This document shows positions 1 through 11,079 of a stretch of 33,112 nucleotides of DNA, one piece after another (positions within the stretch are counted from its first letter, which is position 1; each line of letters opens with the position of its first letter). A model generated the notes under the pieces. That model saw only the letters and a list, made by a program, of their open reading frames with translations. It made no database searches and was not told where the DNA came from. The DNA is taken from contig MVBO01000158.1 in the NCBI GenBank assembly GCA_002261195.1, positions 1 through 33,112 of the forward strand. Direction: 5' to 3'. The stretch comes from Bifiguratus adelaidae (Eukaryota; Mucoromycota; Endogonomycetes; Endogonales). The position numbers and the translations under genes are program-made.

Positions 1-1697
1 ACTAATAAATGGAGATTAAAGATTTCTGGTGGGTCGGGGACAAAAGTGTCCCAAGGAATGTCAGTCATCGGATTTGGCAGGAATACTGTACTGTACAGTA
101 GTAGTGCGGTACAGTACAGTACAGTACAGTACTTACCTATGGACAATAACATACAGTACATTCTCAGCTGCACGTACTGTACTCTAGGATAACGTAGAGT
201 TTAGGTAATGCTTCGAAATTTTATCAACAGTACAGTATGATTTTACTGGATTCGATTTTCCCGTATCTCCTGCTACTGTAAACAATATAGAGATCCAATG
301 ATGTACTGTATGATAAATTTCATGTAATGTACGTACTGTGCATCTAGACTTAATGTTGATTTTGATTTTTGGGAGCGCAAAATCCAAACCTGTCCAATGG
401 TTAGTGGAAATTGTTGAAAAACCACACGGTAACTCAAATCAACTACAGTAGCAGATATTGGCACTTGGTACTACATGTACAGGAGCATGTAGTGGAGTGC
501 TTTGAAGAAAGTCTATCTATATAGTAAAATTAGCTTCCATGCATCAGCTAATCTGGAGATACAGTACAGTATTCGCCTTCGAAGAACAAATTGCGAATTT
601 TTGGCAGTTACTTGAGTCACTAAATGAATCTGCAGTGCTCAGTGAATTTCTGCTGCTTAAGACCAGAGTAGTACTGTATGTAGTGAGTTTATCTTTGCGA
701 TAGTACAAGAGACATTGCATGTAACATGAAAAAATAGTGGAGCTTTGGATGTTGTTTCCATGTTGCAGCAAAATATCTTTCGCGTAGTGGAAAACAAAAT
801 ACTGTATACGTAGTATACACCGGGTTAAAATATGATCAAGCTTCACTCCTGTTTTGACATTACTGTACTGTAACTCTGTTCATGTACAGTACTACACATT
901 GCAACTAGACCCTACTTCTTCCAAGAAAAGCACAAAATAGAAACTTTCTGTATACACAAATTTCTTAAACACGCACACAAGTTGCCCTCCGATAATGTGT
1001 CGTCCATCGCTTTGTTTTCGCGCGGATAGGAGATTCTCGGTTCCTCGGAATATGTAAAGTATGCAAGAGTTGTTGTCGCAAGATATGATGGTTGGTTTTC
1101 TTTGCTCGTAGCCGATATAGCTCAAAAGTGCCCAGTCCGTAAAGATTTACAGTATGAGCTCTAGTTTACAGTATAACAAGAATCTACAAGTAACCATTAC
1201 TGTTTGCAGATCGGTGTCTTTTGTGTTTCCATACATATGCTTCAATATCAGTTAGGAGTCCGGGGTAAGGTCACGCAGCCATACGGTAGCGTGAACTCAG
1301 TAACTTGGTCAACTTAGATTGAAGTAAACTACTTGGATCGTGCGGCCCGCTCGTCGTGTCTAGGACGTACGTTTTGTCTATCATGCAAAACTGTGCAAAG
1401 AACCACTGGACTGTACCAGCTCCAGGAACCTCCGCAACTATTGCTTTGGAATTCTCACCTGTACTGCCGTCTTGGATGCAAACTCGCAGTGTCATATGTA
1501 GTGTTTCTTCGATTAATTACACAATCTCTGTAGACACACGATTGTGCATTTGCAGCACCTGGTGCTGGCTTTTCTGCTTGCGGATACTTTGAATGTCGGT
1601 CGCCTACTCGAGAACTGACAACAATGGATGATAGCGCTGCCTTCGTGCAAAGCACATGTTAGTGCATGATAAAGTAATTTATGTAAGATATAGGTGT
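1..1697. other. Gene-poor, AT-rich region dense in TACTGTA/TACAGTA
   Basis: I see no convincing gene here. The open frames are short, lack recognisable motifs and do not join into longer frames by good splice sites. The best candidate is a 74-codon minus-strand frame at 1271-1495 that starts with ATG and contains a plausible GTGAGA...CAG intron; its product matches nothing I recognise. What stands out is the heptamer TACTGTA and its reverse complement TACAGTA, which I count 22 times between 84 and 1173. The stretch lies downstream of the 3' end of the reductase-acyltransferase gene at 1698. Confidence 0.7.
111..132. repeat. (ACAGT)n pentanucleotide microsatellite
   Basis: Four perfect tandem copies of ACAGT run from 111 to 130 and continue into AC. 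Just upstream, at 84-100, two TACTGTA and one TACAGTA overlap to make an inverted arrangement that could fold on itself. The tract is part of the wider heptamer-rich region. Confidence 0.85.
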
Positions 1698-4600
1698 CTA
1701 CTCTGTACTGGGCGAGAGATTAAATACTTCTGAGACCCGCCGCACATGCTTCGTATTCACGCCGAAGTTTGATGCCGTTGATTCGCGTAATGTCCTCACT
1801 AAAGCAACAACTGGTACCTCGACAACGTCTCCAACCTGCTTCTTAGCCTTGTCGACATTGCTATTAATCATGGCATTGATCTGTTGCCGACATTTGGTGA
1901 AGATGTGACCAACCTCCACCCTGGTAAGACCCCCTGAATACCTGAACTCATCAATTTCTTGACAAAGGTCGAACACTTTGGCCGGTTGCAGGGTGCTACT
2001 GTCGTCACCATTGGAGTCAGCGACTTCAATGAGTGGGTCGTTGAGGGATACCCCTAATTCGTGGAGAGCAACGCGCACCGTAGGGCTAACTCGAGCCGGA
2101 TCCGATATCTCGCGAAGTATGCCACGCTTTAATAGCATTACAAGTGCATTCCTTGAGGATTCAATGGACAGAACTTCGCGGAAGGGGGTACGCCGCCCGC
2201 TGATCAGATGTGCAGCAATCCATTGTACGAGTGGTGGCACGATTTTCTGCGGAATAAATGGGACGACTGCAAGGACTGAGAGCGAACAAGTAGTCACCCA
2301 AAGACAATCGAGGATCGGCTGTACCAAAGAAGCCATAAAGGAGGGCTCCACTACATCCGGCTGATCTTGAATGGTATAATGTGTTGAGTCCTCTATGGCG
2401 CATTCTGCAATCAAAGTTGCAGCTGAATATTGGGCGAGCAATCCCGACAATGTCTGCCATCCAACTCAGTGTCAAAATCCTTGATACAGTATGTCTCAAA
2501 CATACCACATGTTCCACATGACTCGCTGTAACTTCCGTAGCGGTAAGCGCTTTAATGATACCAAATCGCTTTTCCAACGTTTCCAGTGATATCTCTCTAG
2601 CAGGCGGTAAGGCGACGTACAATGTCGCAAACAGTGAGTCGAGGAGCACAAAATCGGTTAACTGAGAATTAGAATTTGAGCTAACGTGTCTTTTGCCGTC
2701 CATGTGGAAGCCTTACCTGATTCGCATAATAAACCAAAGCCATAATGTTGTCAGAGTGTTCCGAAACTCGCAGACGTATATTGCCCGCCCCATGCTTTTG
2801 ATCTACAACCAGATTACGACGAGAGTCCAAGACTCGCAGCGAGTAGTATACAAGGCCACGAATATCTTCATGATCTGCAAATACTCATGTAAGAACTCCG
2901 GAAAACTGACACCACAGCATACTCACCTTCCCAATCAACCTCTATGTTGCGCATAAGCACCAACTGACGCACATATTGCAACAAATGAATCACGCAATCT
3001 ATCACAAGCAAGTCAATTCCACCATCCCGAGGAACTGAAATTATTGGACTCACCCAAGTGTACACCTCCCCTGGTTCGTCCCCAAAGAATTGTAGCGGCC
3101 ACGACTACCGGAGCCGTCAAGACCGCTAACCTTCGTTGCTCCTCCCGCGTCGCTCTCCATATCATCAGAGATTCTTCGGTATTGCTTACGAAAAAATTCA
3201 GAATCAGAAACACACGTTATTCCACTTACTCATCCAGGTTGCTAAAGACAGCCGGTGAGTCCGAAGACTGAGCCTCACCGAAGCGAACTGTAACGCGGCC
3301 AAAACTACCATCTGTCTTTGCATCTGCACGGTTCCTCGCAGCTTTTTCCTCGCTCGGCCGACTGACTCCGGTCAACGGAACATTTAAGCTATCAGCGTGT
3401 GTCTGCGTAGTCTGATCAAGAATATCGTCGGTGAATTGCGACAATTCCGGTATTTTGTCGTAGATAATGTTGATGGGTACAAATTTAGGGGCTGGTGCAT
3501 CTGTGTCATCATTCTGCCATTTCGCTCGTGCGATAAAGTCGTGAGTGATATCCGGGGGAATATGTTGGAACCTGCCAGTACGTGAACGGATATGCTCGAG
3601 TGTGAAAGCGATAGCTCCATGTTGACCCAATAAATGAGTTGTGAAAGACTGTAATATTGCCTTGTGTAAAGGCGAGATCGAGGAGCTGTCCTTGCGTATA
3701 AAATGCGATCCAATCAGCCTCAGCAAATCCCCAACAGGCCCGTGCTGGGTTAAAGCCTCGTCGCACGCCACAGACGGAACAGGAAGTCCGTATAGTAGCG
3801 TCACGTACCAGACAATGAAAGAGTCCAGCAAAGATTTTGAGACAGGGACATATATTATCGGCGCATCACGTGTCGTTCGTTTTAGGGTCTCAATTTCGGC
3901 AACCTTGACTTGAATTGTTTCGAAAAGAGTTTTGAAGACTTGGTCGAGGAATCTGGCCGCGAAGTAAATGTATGGAAGGGCTGTGCGGTCACGCACCCTG
4001 TCGTAAAATTGCTGTGATTCTTGTAAAGCTCTTTGTTGCGAGACTCCGGATGATTGTTGAATCTGGAAACGGCATGAGAACACTGGCTAACTCATCGGTC
4101 TCGCTTACTTGTTCCAAGCATTTCAAAACCGCTGGGGAGTTCAGGACTTTCTCACGGAGCTTGATACTCTCTTGCTTGTTCAGTTTCCACTTTCCAAGCT
4201 TTGCCTCCGTTTGCCGTGCCCAAGCTTGTTGCAGCTCCTCATCGTGGTACCAGTCTTCCAACACATACTCCAGATCTTGCATCCATCGCTCATCCTCTTT
4301 CACTTCAGCTTCTGTATTGCCCTTACCGCCGCGCTTTCCCAAAGCTGCAATGAAGTAAGAAATCATCCTTTCCTCGCGCTTTCGTATGTCATCTTGAGAT
4401 GCCACATCACTGGAGACCTGTCGACTGAGAATGAGCTTTTTGGGTTTGTCGTCAAAGGTAACTGGGTATAGAGCACAATCGCGCGACTTGGTCAATCCCA
4501 AACACCGGATGTTTGCCTCTTCGTCAATGAAGCGATGAAGACCGTAATTGTAATCTAGGTAATAAGAGTACCAGTCGCTTTCTGTTAAGTTGTCAACTCG

Positions 4601-6661
4601 AAAGCTTGCATCTGCAGAAAGGCGCGCTAGGATAAGCTGAACCGCGTCGTCGACCGGACTCCATCTTTTCCGCAAGAATGGCGCAATAGCAGCCGCTAAA
4701 CGAGCACTCATGTCACGATATTTGTTGGGTTTACTGGCTTGTACATTAGTATCGCCGAGACCGGTCACGAGACTTTGGGCAACGTTCGCGAACGATGAGA
4801 GCTTATATCTCGAGAAAATCCTAGATGGAAATACGCTAGGCGATACCGGGAAGACTTCTTCTTCGCGAGGAAGATTGATCATCGTTTTGCGCATCCAGTA
4901 GCTGCGAGTACAACTATACACCGTCTGCCATGAAGGAGCTGATGAAGCCTGTGCACTGAGTTGCAAAATAGCCGGAAAGAACTTCTCTTGCGATAATGAA
5001 TTTCGGCGAGATGATGTCGTTTGAGGAGAGCTTGCCCGGCTTTGACGATCATTTACCCATGGGAGGGAGAAGTGTACTCCTGGCTTCTGAAGCATCGCCG
5101 CGCTACCCAACAGAAGGCGCACAAGGTGATCGACGGGGACGATATCTGCTGGCTCATTCTTCGTGGATGCATCGAGGCAAGGGAAGCCTTTTCCGGTAAA
5201 GTACAATAGGCCATTGCTGTTGCAAATGTTGTGCACCTTCATAGTTCGTTCAATTAATAGCACCTAAACTCGGCAAGCACATGCTCTACGTACCCATCCA
5301 CGAAGTGGCTCCTCCACAGCGCTACCGACCATAGCAGCCCTCACAATTGCTATTGGGTACTGCTCTTTTCCTCCATTTGCTTCCTCTAATCTGTTCAGAT
5401 CACATCGACGCAGTATGATGTGCTCAGTCAAGTGTTTGGTGAACGCATACGTTGTAGGGTATTGTGCCAGCACTTCTTGAGTGAGAGCCGAAAGTTCTGA
5501 GAAGAGAATTGAGCACAACTGCCATGTGTGATGTTTCATCAGGGTATCTAACCTGAGACTCCCGCTCTTAGTATTCGCTGAAACATCACGTCTGCGTCAC
5601 CAGTAGGCATGGGATATACTTTTTCTTGAAACACGCCGTCTTCGATAGACGACGATAGATACGTGGAAGACAAGTATACAAAGGCATCTGTGCAACTTGC
5701 TTAATAGGCTGCTTCCTAGATGCTTCAAATTCTATACAGCCACTTACCGACACTATTAAACGTATCTGCGAGATCCATCATACGGACAGTTCCCAATGTA
5801 TTTGCCTGTGAATTCGGTTTAGATGCTTCGTCACGATGAAGGCTGCCTTTGCAAATACCTCAAAAGCAAGGTCTAAGCGCTCTGTTATAGTTGTGGCAGC
5901 TGCACAATGTATCACCACATTGACTTTCTCAATCATTTCTTCTCTATGTATAGGAGAAATGGCAAGATCCGGAGCAGACAAATCGTATGGTATGGGACGA
6001 ATCTTTTCGTGTGCCAGTTGCTGCAAATCTGAAGGTAGCGAAGTGAAGATCTGCAGCGTGAAAAGGTCAAACTTGGCTGCCAAAAGCGACGTTCACTCAA
6101 CCAGGCACATACCAAATTAGAATAGAACTCGCTGGCTAACCGCTCTTTTGCCGTGGCAACTCCGCGCCTCGTAGCACCTCCATTGCGTATGAGGACATAT
6201 ATAGTGTCCACCTGGCGTCCAATGGATGTGATACATTTCCACAAGACGGCCTTGCCGATGAAGCCTGTCACTCCGGTAACCAAGATTGATTTGCCTTGAT
6301 AAAAGGCTTGCACAGGCGAACCTTGCCCAACAATCGAGTCTTTTAGTGCGTTTGTTTCTTCCAGTTGCGTTAATAATCCCTTGCGCGGTTTAGGCACCGC
6401 TTCTTCCTCATCTCCTTCTCTCGCGTCGTTGGAGTTCATAGGTACCGTCTCTTCTGCTTGCGGGCTTACCGGCGTAACCGGGATCTTGGGTGATATGGGC
6501 GCTTCGTTCTCCAGCTCGGGCGTTGTCACCGAGATGACCGGTAACCCAGAGTGCCTAGACATCATCAGCGCAAGAGATCCACCCGCGCAAAGCCCGGCAA
6601 GTAAATGAATTGAATCTTTCTTTTTTCTTGCCGGAGACAAATGGGAGGGTAAGTGTGACAT
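1698..6661 (-). CDS. Fatty acyl-CoA reductase fused to GPAT/DHAPAT-like acyltransferase
   Basis: Twelve exons join in phase: 6661-6113, 6071-5859, 5805-5748, 5687-5553, 5496-5294, 5263-4109, 4062-3230, 3184-3054, 3034-2927, 2874-2717, 2661-2506 and 2453-1698, giving 1484 residues. The N-terminal half is a fatty acyl-CoA reductase (acyl-CoA to fatty alcohol): NAD(P)-binding TGVTGFIG at residues 129-136 and the short-chain-dehydrogenase YxxxK at Tyr335/Lys339. The C-terminal half resembles glycerol-3-phosphate/DHAP acyltransferases: the HX4D block appears as SKSLLD (846-851), then GSHFIRK (889-895), EHIRSRTGR (from 927) and a VPINIIYDK block (about 966-973). The same pairing is known as FARAT in Dictyostelium ether-lipid synthesis; that role here is inferred. 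Residues 19-35 are hydrophobic. The C-terminus (SPSTE) is not a PTS1 peroxisomal signal. The first ATG overlaps the divergent BUD20 first exon, so Met33/Met34 is an alternative start. Confidence 0.85.
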
Positions 6662-7138
6662 GTGCAGCTGGGTGTATATTCAACGCTTGCAGAGTACAAC
6701 GTCGATCTCGTACACATAGAGGTATTCGTGATGTTTCACGCAAAGCCAGGACTCGAAAGTACACCAAAGATCTCGATCAGATTCAGAATGACATGAGGCC
6801 AGAGAATGCGGCCAGGTTGGCGCAACAACCCAAGGACGCTGATCTGCCGGGTCTGGGCCAGAACTATTGCATACAATGCGCGTACGTATTGCCCAATTCT
6901 ATCTTTTATTGTCTAATCGCAAACCTCTTCTTACAGGCGGCATTTCATCACAGGCAAAGCACTCAATGAGCATTATCGAGGAAAGGTGCACAAAAAGAGA
7001 GTCAAGGATCTCAAAGAGGAAGCGTATACTCAGAAGGAGGCAGAGGCTGCTGTAGGGTTTACAACGGACAATGGAACACGTGGCGGTGTACGGAAGAGCG
7101 CTGTCCAGGACGCCATCATGACTGACCTTGATCAATGA
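6641..7138 (+). CDS. BUD20: Bud20/ZNF593-type C2H2 zinc-finger ribosome biogenesis protein
   Basis: Three exons, 6641-6648, 6693-6881 and 6937-7138, give 132 residues. Exon 1 is only 8 nt (ATGGGAGG). I chose it because it is followed by GTAAGT and restores the basic N-terminus typical of Bud20; no in-frame ATG exists in exon 2 before the conserved part. The C2H2 finger reads CIQCA...H..H, from CIQC through [12 protein letters not shown], and is split by intron 2. The conserved KDLDQI and GLGQNYC blocks flank it. In yeast, Bud20 is a shuttling factor that joins pre-60S particles in the nucleus and helps export them. The length fits the family (about 120-170 residues). The gene is divergent from the reductase gene and overlaps its start. 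Confidence 0.9.
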
Positions 7139-7360
7139 GGAAGAAGTGAAGGAGCGAGAATGATACTCACTGTTGTAAAGACACCATCCAAGCCATTGTA
7201 CTTTTAGTCCATTGCCAATACACTATGCGTCATCTAGATCAAGGAATTCTTTCATCGAATGTCTCATTAACATCCTCGTCAACACGAAAGGTTCACGGTT
7301 ACCAGAAAAGGGAATTCCAGCCAGGGTAAAGCTTCAGTGTTTTCCACTGTATTCTGCACC

Positions 7361-8644
7361 ATGTCTGGCAACGTTGCGTCGACAGCAAGTCCAAACCGTC
7401 TAGACTCACCGGCATATCGACCAGGGCCTCTCATAATCGGGATCGCAGGTAATCAGGATGTTGAAAATAGCGCATTGTGTTATTTAGCTCATTGAGTCGC
7501 TTTGTAGGAGGTTCTGACAGCGGAAAGGTACCTATTGACAGCATTAAGCCGCGCTTTTGGATGCATGTATTGAACAATTCGTCCGCAGACCGCTGTATGC
7601 AATGTTATCGTGGATCGATTAAAGCATACGGCACCTTCCCGCGTCGCCATCATCAATCTGCAGAGTTTCTACAAGGAATTGAACGAAAACGAGGTCAAGA
7701 TGGCTCAAGAAGGCGAGATGAATTTCGATCATCCAGGTGAGTTTCGCCAAGGGTACCCGCCAGGTTGGCGACTGATTTGCCCTGGGCAACAGATGCGTTT
7801 GATTTTGATCTCGTACAGGCATGTCTCGAAACTCTTTCCAGAGGATCACCTGTTACCATACCTGAATATAACAAGGCGACTTATCGAAGGTAATTACAAT
7901 TTTGCAAGTCATATTTTATGTAACAATTCCCTATCTCAGACAAACAAGAGGTCGAACGATAGATCCACCAGACATCATCATGCTTGTCGGTATACTTGTA
8001 CTCTATCCAAAGGAACTAAGGCAGTTGCTCGATATGATGGTCTTTGTCGACGTGGACTCTGATGAACGATTAGGAACACGCGGTGAGCACGCTGCTGATC
8101 TTCTGCATGCAGAGATGCTAATAGTGCTTGAACTTAGTCAAGCGAAAATGCAGCGAAAGCCCAGATTCTGTAGCCCACGTAATCAATCATTACATTCGAT
8201 TCGTTAAACCTTCCTTTGAGGAATTTGTGCTGCCTGTAAGTAACATGCTGGAAGGGAAAATCACGTCTTGCTCATTTGAATCACTTTAAATAGACCAAAA
8301 AATACGCCGACATCATCATCCCACGTGGTCATCATAACACAGCAGCTGTGGACTTGTTATATGCGCATATCAACGACGTTTTGCGCACTAGATCGAGGTC
8401 CACTACGTCTACTCCAACACCGTTGACCCCAATTTCAACTGCACCTTCAAGTAACACTTTAAGTGGGGTTGACCTAGTAACGTCGCCTCTTCGAGAACTA
8501 TTTCCCTCTCCTTCCGAGGGTCATAGTACGCCCACACCTTCAGGTCACTCTGCCGTAGATCTGAGAGCAAATCAAAGTGTTCGAAGGAAAACGGGCGAGC
8601 TGTTGGGATCGTCAGGACACATGTTTAAACCTGTTCCGGAATAA
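7361..8644 (+). CDS. Uridine/cytidine kinase-like protein, active site eroded
   Basis: Seven exons, 7361-7448, 7508-7527, 7589-7736, 7793-7889, 7940-8082, 8138-8235 and 8294-8644, give 314 residues. The fold is that of uridine-cytidine kinases (UMP/CMP from nucleoside plus ATP, pyrimidine salvage): P-loop GGSDSGKT ending at Lys36-Thr37, NFDHPDAFDF at 81-90, the LFVDTDSD-like block, [24 protein letters not shown] and a Ser/Thr/Pro-rich tail. Several family motifs are changed. The DSFY motif reads QSFY (Gln61 for the catalytic Asp), YDFVTHSR reads YNKATYRR (112-118), EGIL reads VGIL (Val134) and the RGRD segment is lost. This may be a pseudo-kinase paralogue rather than the housekeeping URK1; true URK1 should be elsewhere. 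No UPRT domain follows. Confidence 0.85.
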
Positions 8645-8850
8645 TAGACTGTCATTGCCCAATAGCGTTGACACTTGTAAGCCATAACTATACAATTATG
8701 TACACTTTAAGTAGAAGACACGCTGGCGACAGAGGGTTATGCCTGGCAATGCATAGACCGTCATCGAACGTCTAATGACATGAGGAGTTGAAAAGGCTAT
8801 TCCAGACTGTATCGATTGATTCTGGCAATGATAGACTCTAAATTGAACAT

Positions 8851-10386
8851 TTAGTCAAACGCTGACAGAGCACACATTCGCACAATCATACCTATATCGG
8901 AGTCATCATTTCCCAACCTGGCTTCGGCCTCCTGCAGATGATGACCCATCGGATCCCATTGTATCTTGGGTTTGCCATGTAATCGCCGCCAATAATTGGT
9001 ACTATCCACAAGCTCTTGCTCACACAAGTACCAGTACTTGACAAAATAGCTTTCTGGATACTCCCACGACGAGATAACCGTTGGATCGCTGCCCCAGCAC
9101 ACCAGATGGATGCGTAGAAGAAGCATCATGGTGTTTAGATCGAACAAATCCTCAAATATAAGAATCTTATCCCTCACGCCAGGCACTATCGTGAGATTGA
9201 TGCGCGGATCCATGTGTTTTGTCTTTTGATGTTCCATCTGCAGCGGTGTCGGCAACAAGTTAGGGCGAGCGCCATAGTGTGGATCAGCGGCTTGCTTGTT
9301 GTATTCGTTCCGTATAATGGCAAACGCGGTCAGATTCCCAATGTACGGATGTCCTGCTGGTTCGGGAGGTTTCTGCATAAACATGAGTATTTCGGTGGCT
9401 TTCGGTATGGGTGGGTAGGGCATATTGATGATATTGGCATTGCTTGATGCGGGACTGAGGGGACCCGATGGACTGCTTGGTCCGAGATCCCCAGGCGATG
9501 GTTGAGATGCGTTGGGAGACGATGGATGATGTAATCTGATGGCCAATGCGGAGTCGATACTTCTTGGTGAGGATGATTTGATCTCATCCTCGTCGGTATC
9601 ACTTCTCGAGATGTGTCTTTCCAGATCCACGCTTTCCTGCAATCCCCGGGAATAATCATCATCAGGAAACTCGCTGTGACGGTAGTTGAGTTGGTTGTTC
9701 TCGTTGGCATTCTCACGAGGCAGGAGATAGTCGCACATGAGCGTTTCCACTTCTTCCGGGATGGCAATCCCTTCCTCATCCATGATGTCCTTGAGTTGGT
9801 AGACTATATGCGAAAGCACTCCAACCTCTTCTCGCTTGTGTTGCAAGAATGCCTTTAACTGCTTATTGATTTCCTGAAGCGATCTCGCTGCTCTTGACAT
9901 CTGTCCAATGTTGATTTCTTCGCTCCCGGAAAGCTTTTGTGCTTGTCTATTCTGCTGTTTACGCAAAGTTGGTGTTGCCGGATTCGGTTTCCGACCTCTC
10001 TGCTTTTTGCCGGTCGATGCTGGATCATTTTCTTCGAAGAAAGTAAGCGGCCGCTGATAGTTGCTTAAATTAGGCTTTGGCGCCGTCGCACTGGATACAT
10101 GAGACGAAGAGAGATGTTGGTCGGCCAAGTTGACCGGCGTCATCAATAATTGATTATCGTGATGGTCAGCGTAGTTCAAAGCGGCAGTAGGCGACAGACA
10201 GTCAGCGTGAACATACTCTATGCTCAACCGCGGACAAAGATGATGCGATTGCAAGTGTTCGTCTGACAGCACCTCTACGCCTGGGTGTGTATCAAATCTA
10301 TTTTGAGCTTCGACGATGAAGCATTCTTAATGTGCACGCTTCTTCAACCCAGCCGAAGCCGATTTGAAGTCGTTCGGGTGAAACAT
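8851..10386 (-). CDS. bZIP-like transcription factor with DUF3425-type C-terminal domain
   Basis: Two exons, 10386-10338 and 10280-8851, give 492 residues. The start is the first ATG of a short first exon; it joins through a 57-nt intron (GTGCAC...CAG) in phase, because the large exon itself has no early ATG. An AT-hook-like RGRKP (111-115) precedes a basic region RKQQNRQAQ (123-131), then a 14-residue insert, then RAARSLQEINKQLKAFL, a helical stretch with leucine spacing. A Ser/Pro-rich linker follows. Near residues 380-460 lies a block with WGSDP, YPESYFVKYWYL and STNYWRRLHGKP that resembles the DUF3425 domain of fungal bZIP regulators. The role is presumably nuclear DNA binding; the target is unknown. 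It is convergent with the kinase-like gene (206 bp between stops). Confidence 0.75.
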
Positions 10387-11079
10387 GGATATGGTGTAGC
10401 GATTGCCTTTCGATAGCAAGTAGCAAACCCCGATGGACAAGACATAGTCTATGATAGACAAGCTAGAGACTTGAAAAAGCCAAAACCGCTCACCGTTTTC
10501 TACGGTGAACCTCTCGAAAGCACGAAACACAACTCAGCGCGCCTTGGCATGTCACGTGGTCAATCCGCGGATGATCAGTACATGGAATGGAGCGACAGTG
10601 CATATTCTATGCTTGACTAGCAGAGCCTTTCATATGAAGCATTGCCTCTTACTGCGGCAAAATCATACTTCAAGTATGACTTATTTGACTGTACCCCCCT
10701 CTTTCTGTTGTTGATGTCGGTAGACTTCAAATCATTCTTTCTATCGCCATGGTACGCGCTATATATTGAACAAGGAGAGTGAGCATCTGATGCGTGAGCC
10801 AGCTCGACAAGCTATGGCAACGTAGACTTCCGAGGAAAGGGTTCAATGACACAATATATCAGCTTTCTGTCACTGCAAAATAAATGTACGCCTTGTGACA
10901 CAACATCGGAGTGCTCCGAAAGTTTGGGAGTTTGGGTGAGGCGATCTATCCTTTTACAGGTACACGATGCAGAGAAGGTTCCCTGACATTTTATTATCAA
11001 AGAAGGTCAAACTGTTACGATAGAATCTGACATAGACCACCTAGGACAACAACAATCTACTGGGCCAGTTCAAGTGTAT
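10387..11079. other. Intergenic region upstream of bZIP gene
   Basis: About 690 bp lie between the bZIP start and the CysRS stop. Short open frames on both strands show no motifs. One CACGTG box sits at 10553-10558, a TATATATT stretch near 10760-10768, and AT-rich sequence elsewhere. The region probably holds the bZIP promoter and the CysRS 3' end. I see no RNA gene. Confidence 0.6.

Noticed and set aside
111-132. ACAGT tandem as a CRISPR-like or centromere array
   Set aside because: Units are 5 bp with no spacers; it is a microsatellite within the heptamer cluster.
1271-1655. Possible small minus-strand gene with a GTGAGA...CAG intron
   Set aside because: Two incompatible reading frames are equally good, nothing is recognisable and the upstream start is unclear.
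9893-9934. GC-AG intron removing the bZIP insert
   Set aside because: The donor (AAGCTTTC) is far from GC-intron consensus, so I left the insert in the model and flagged it.
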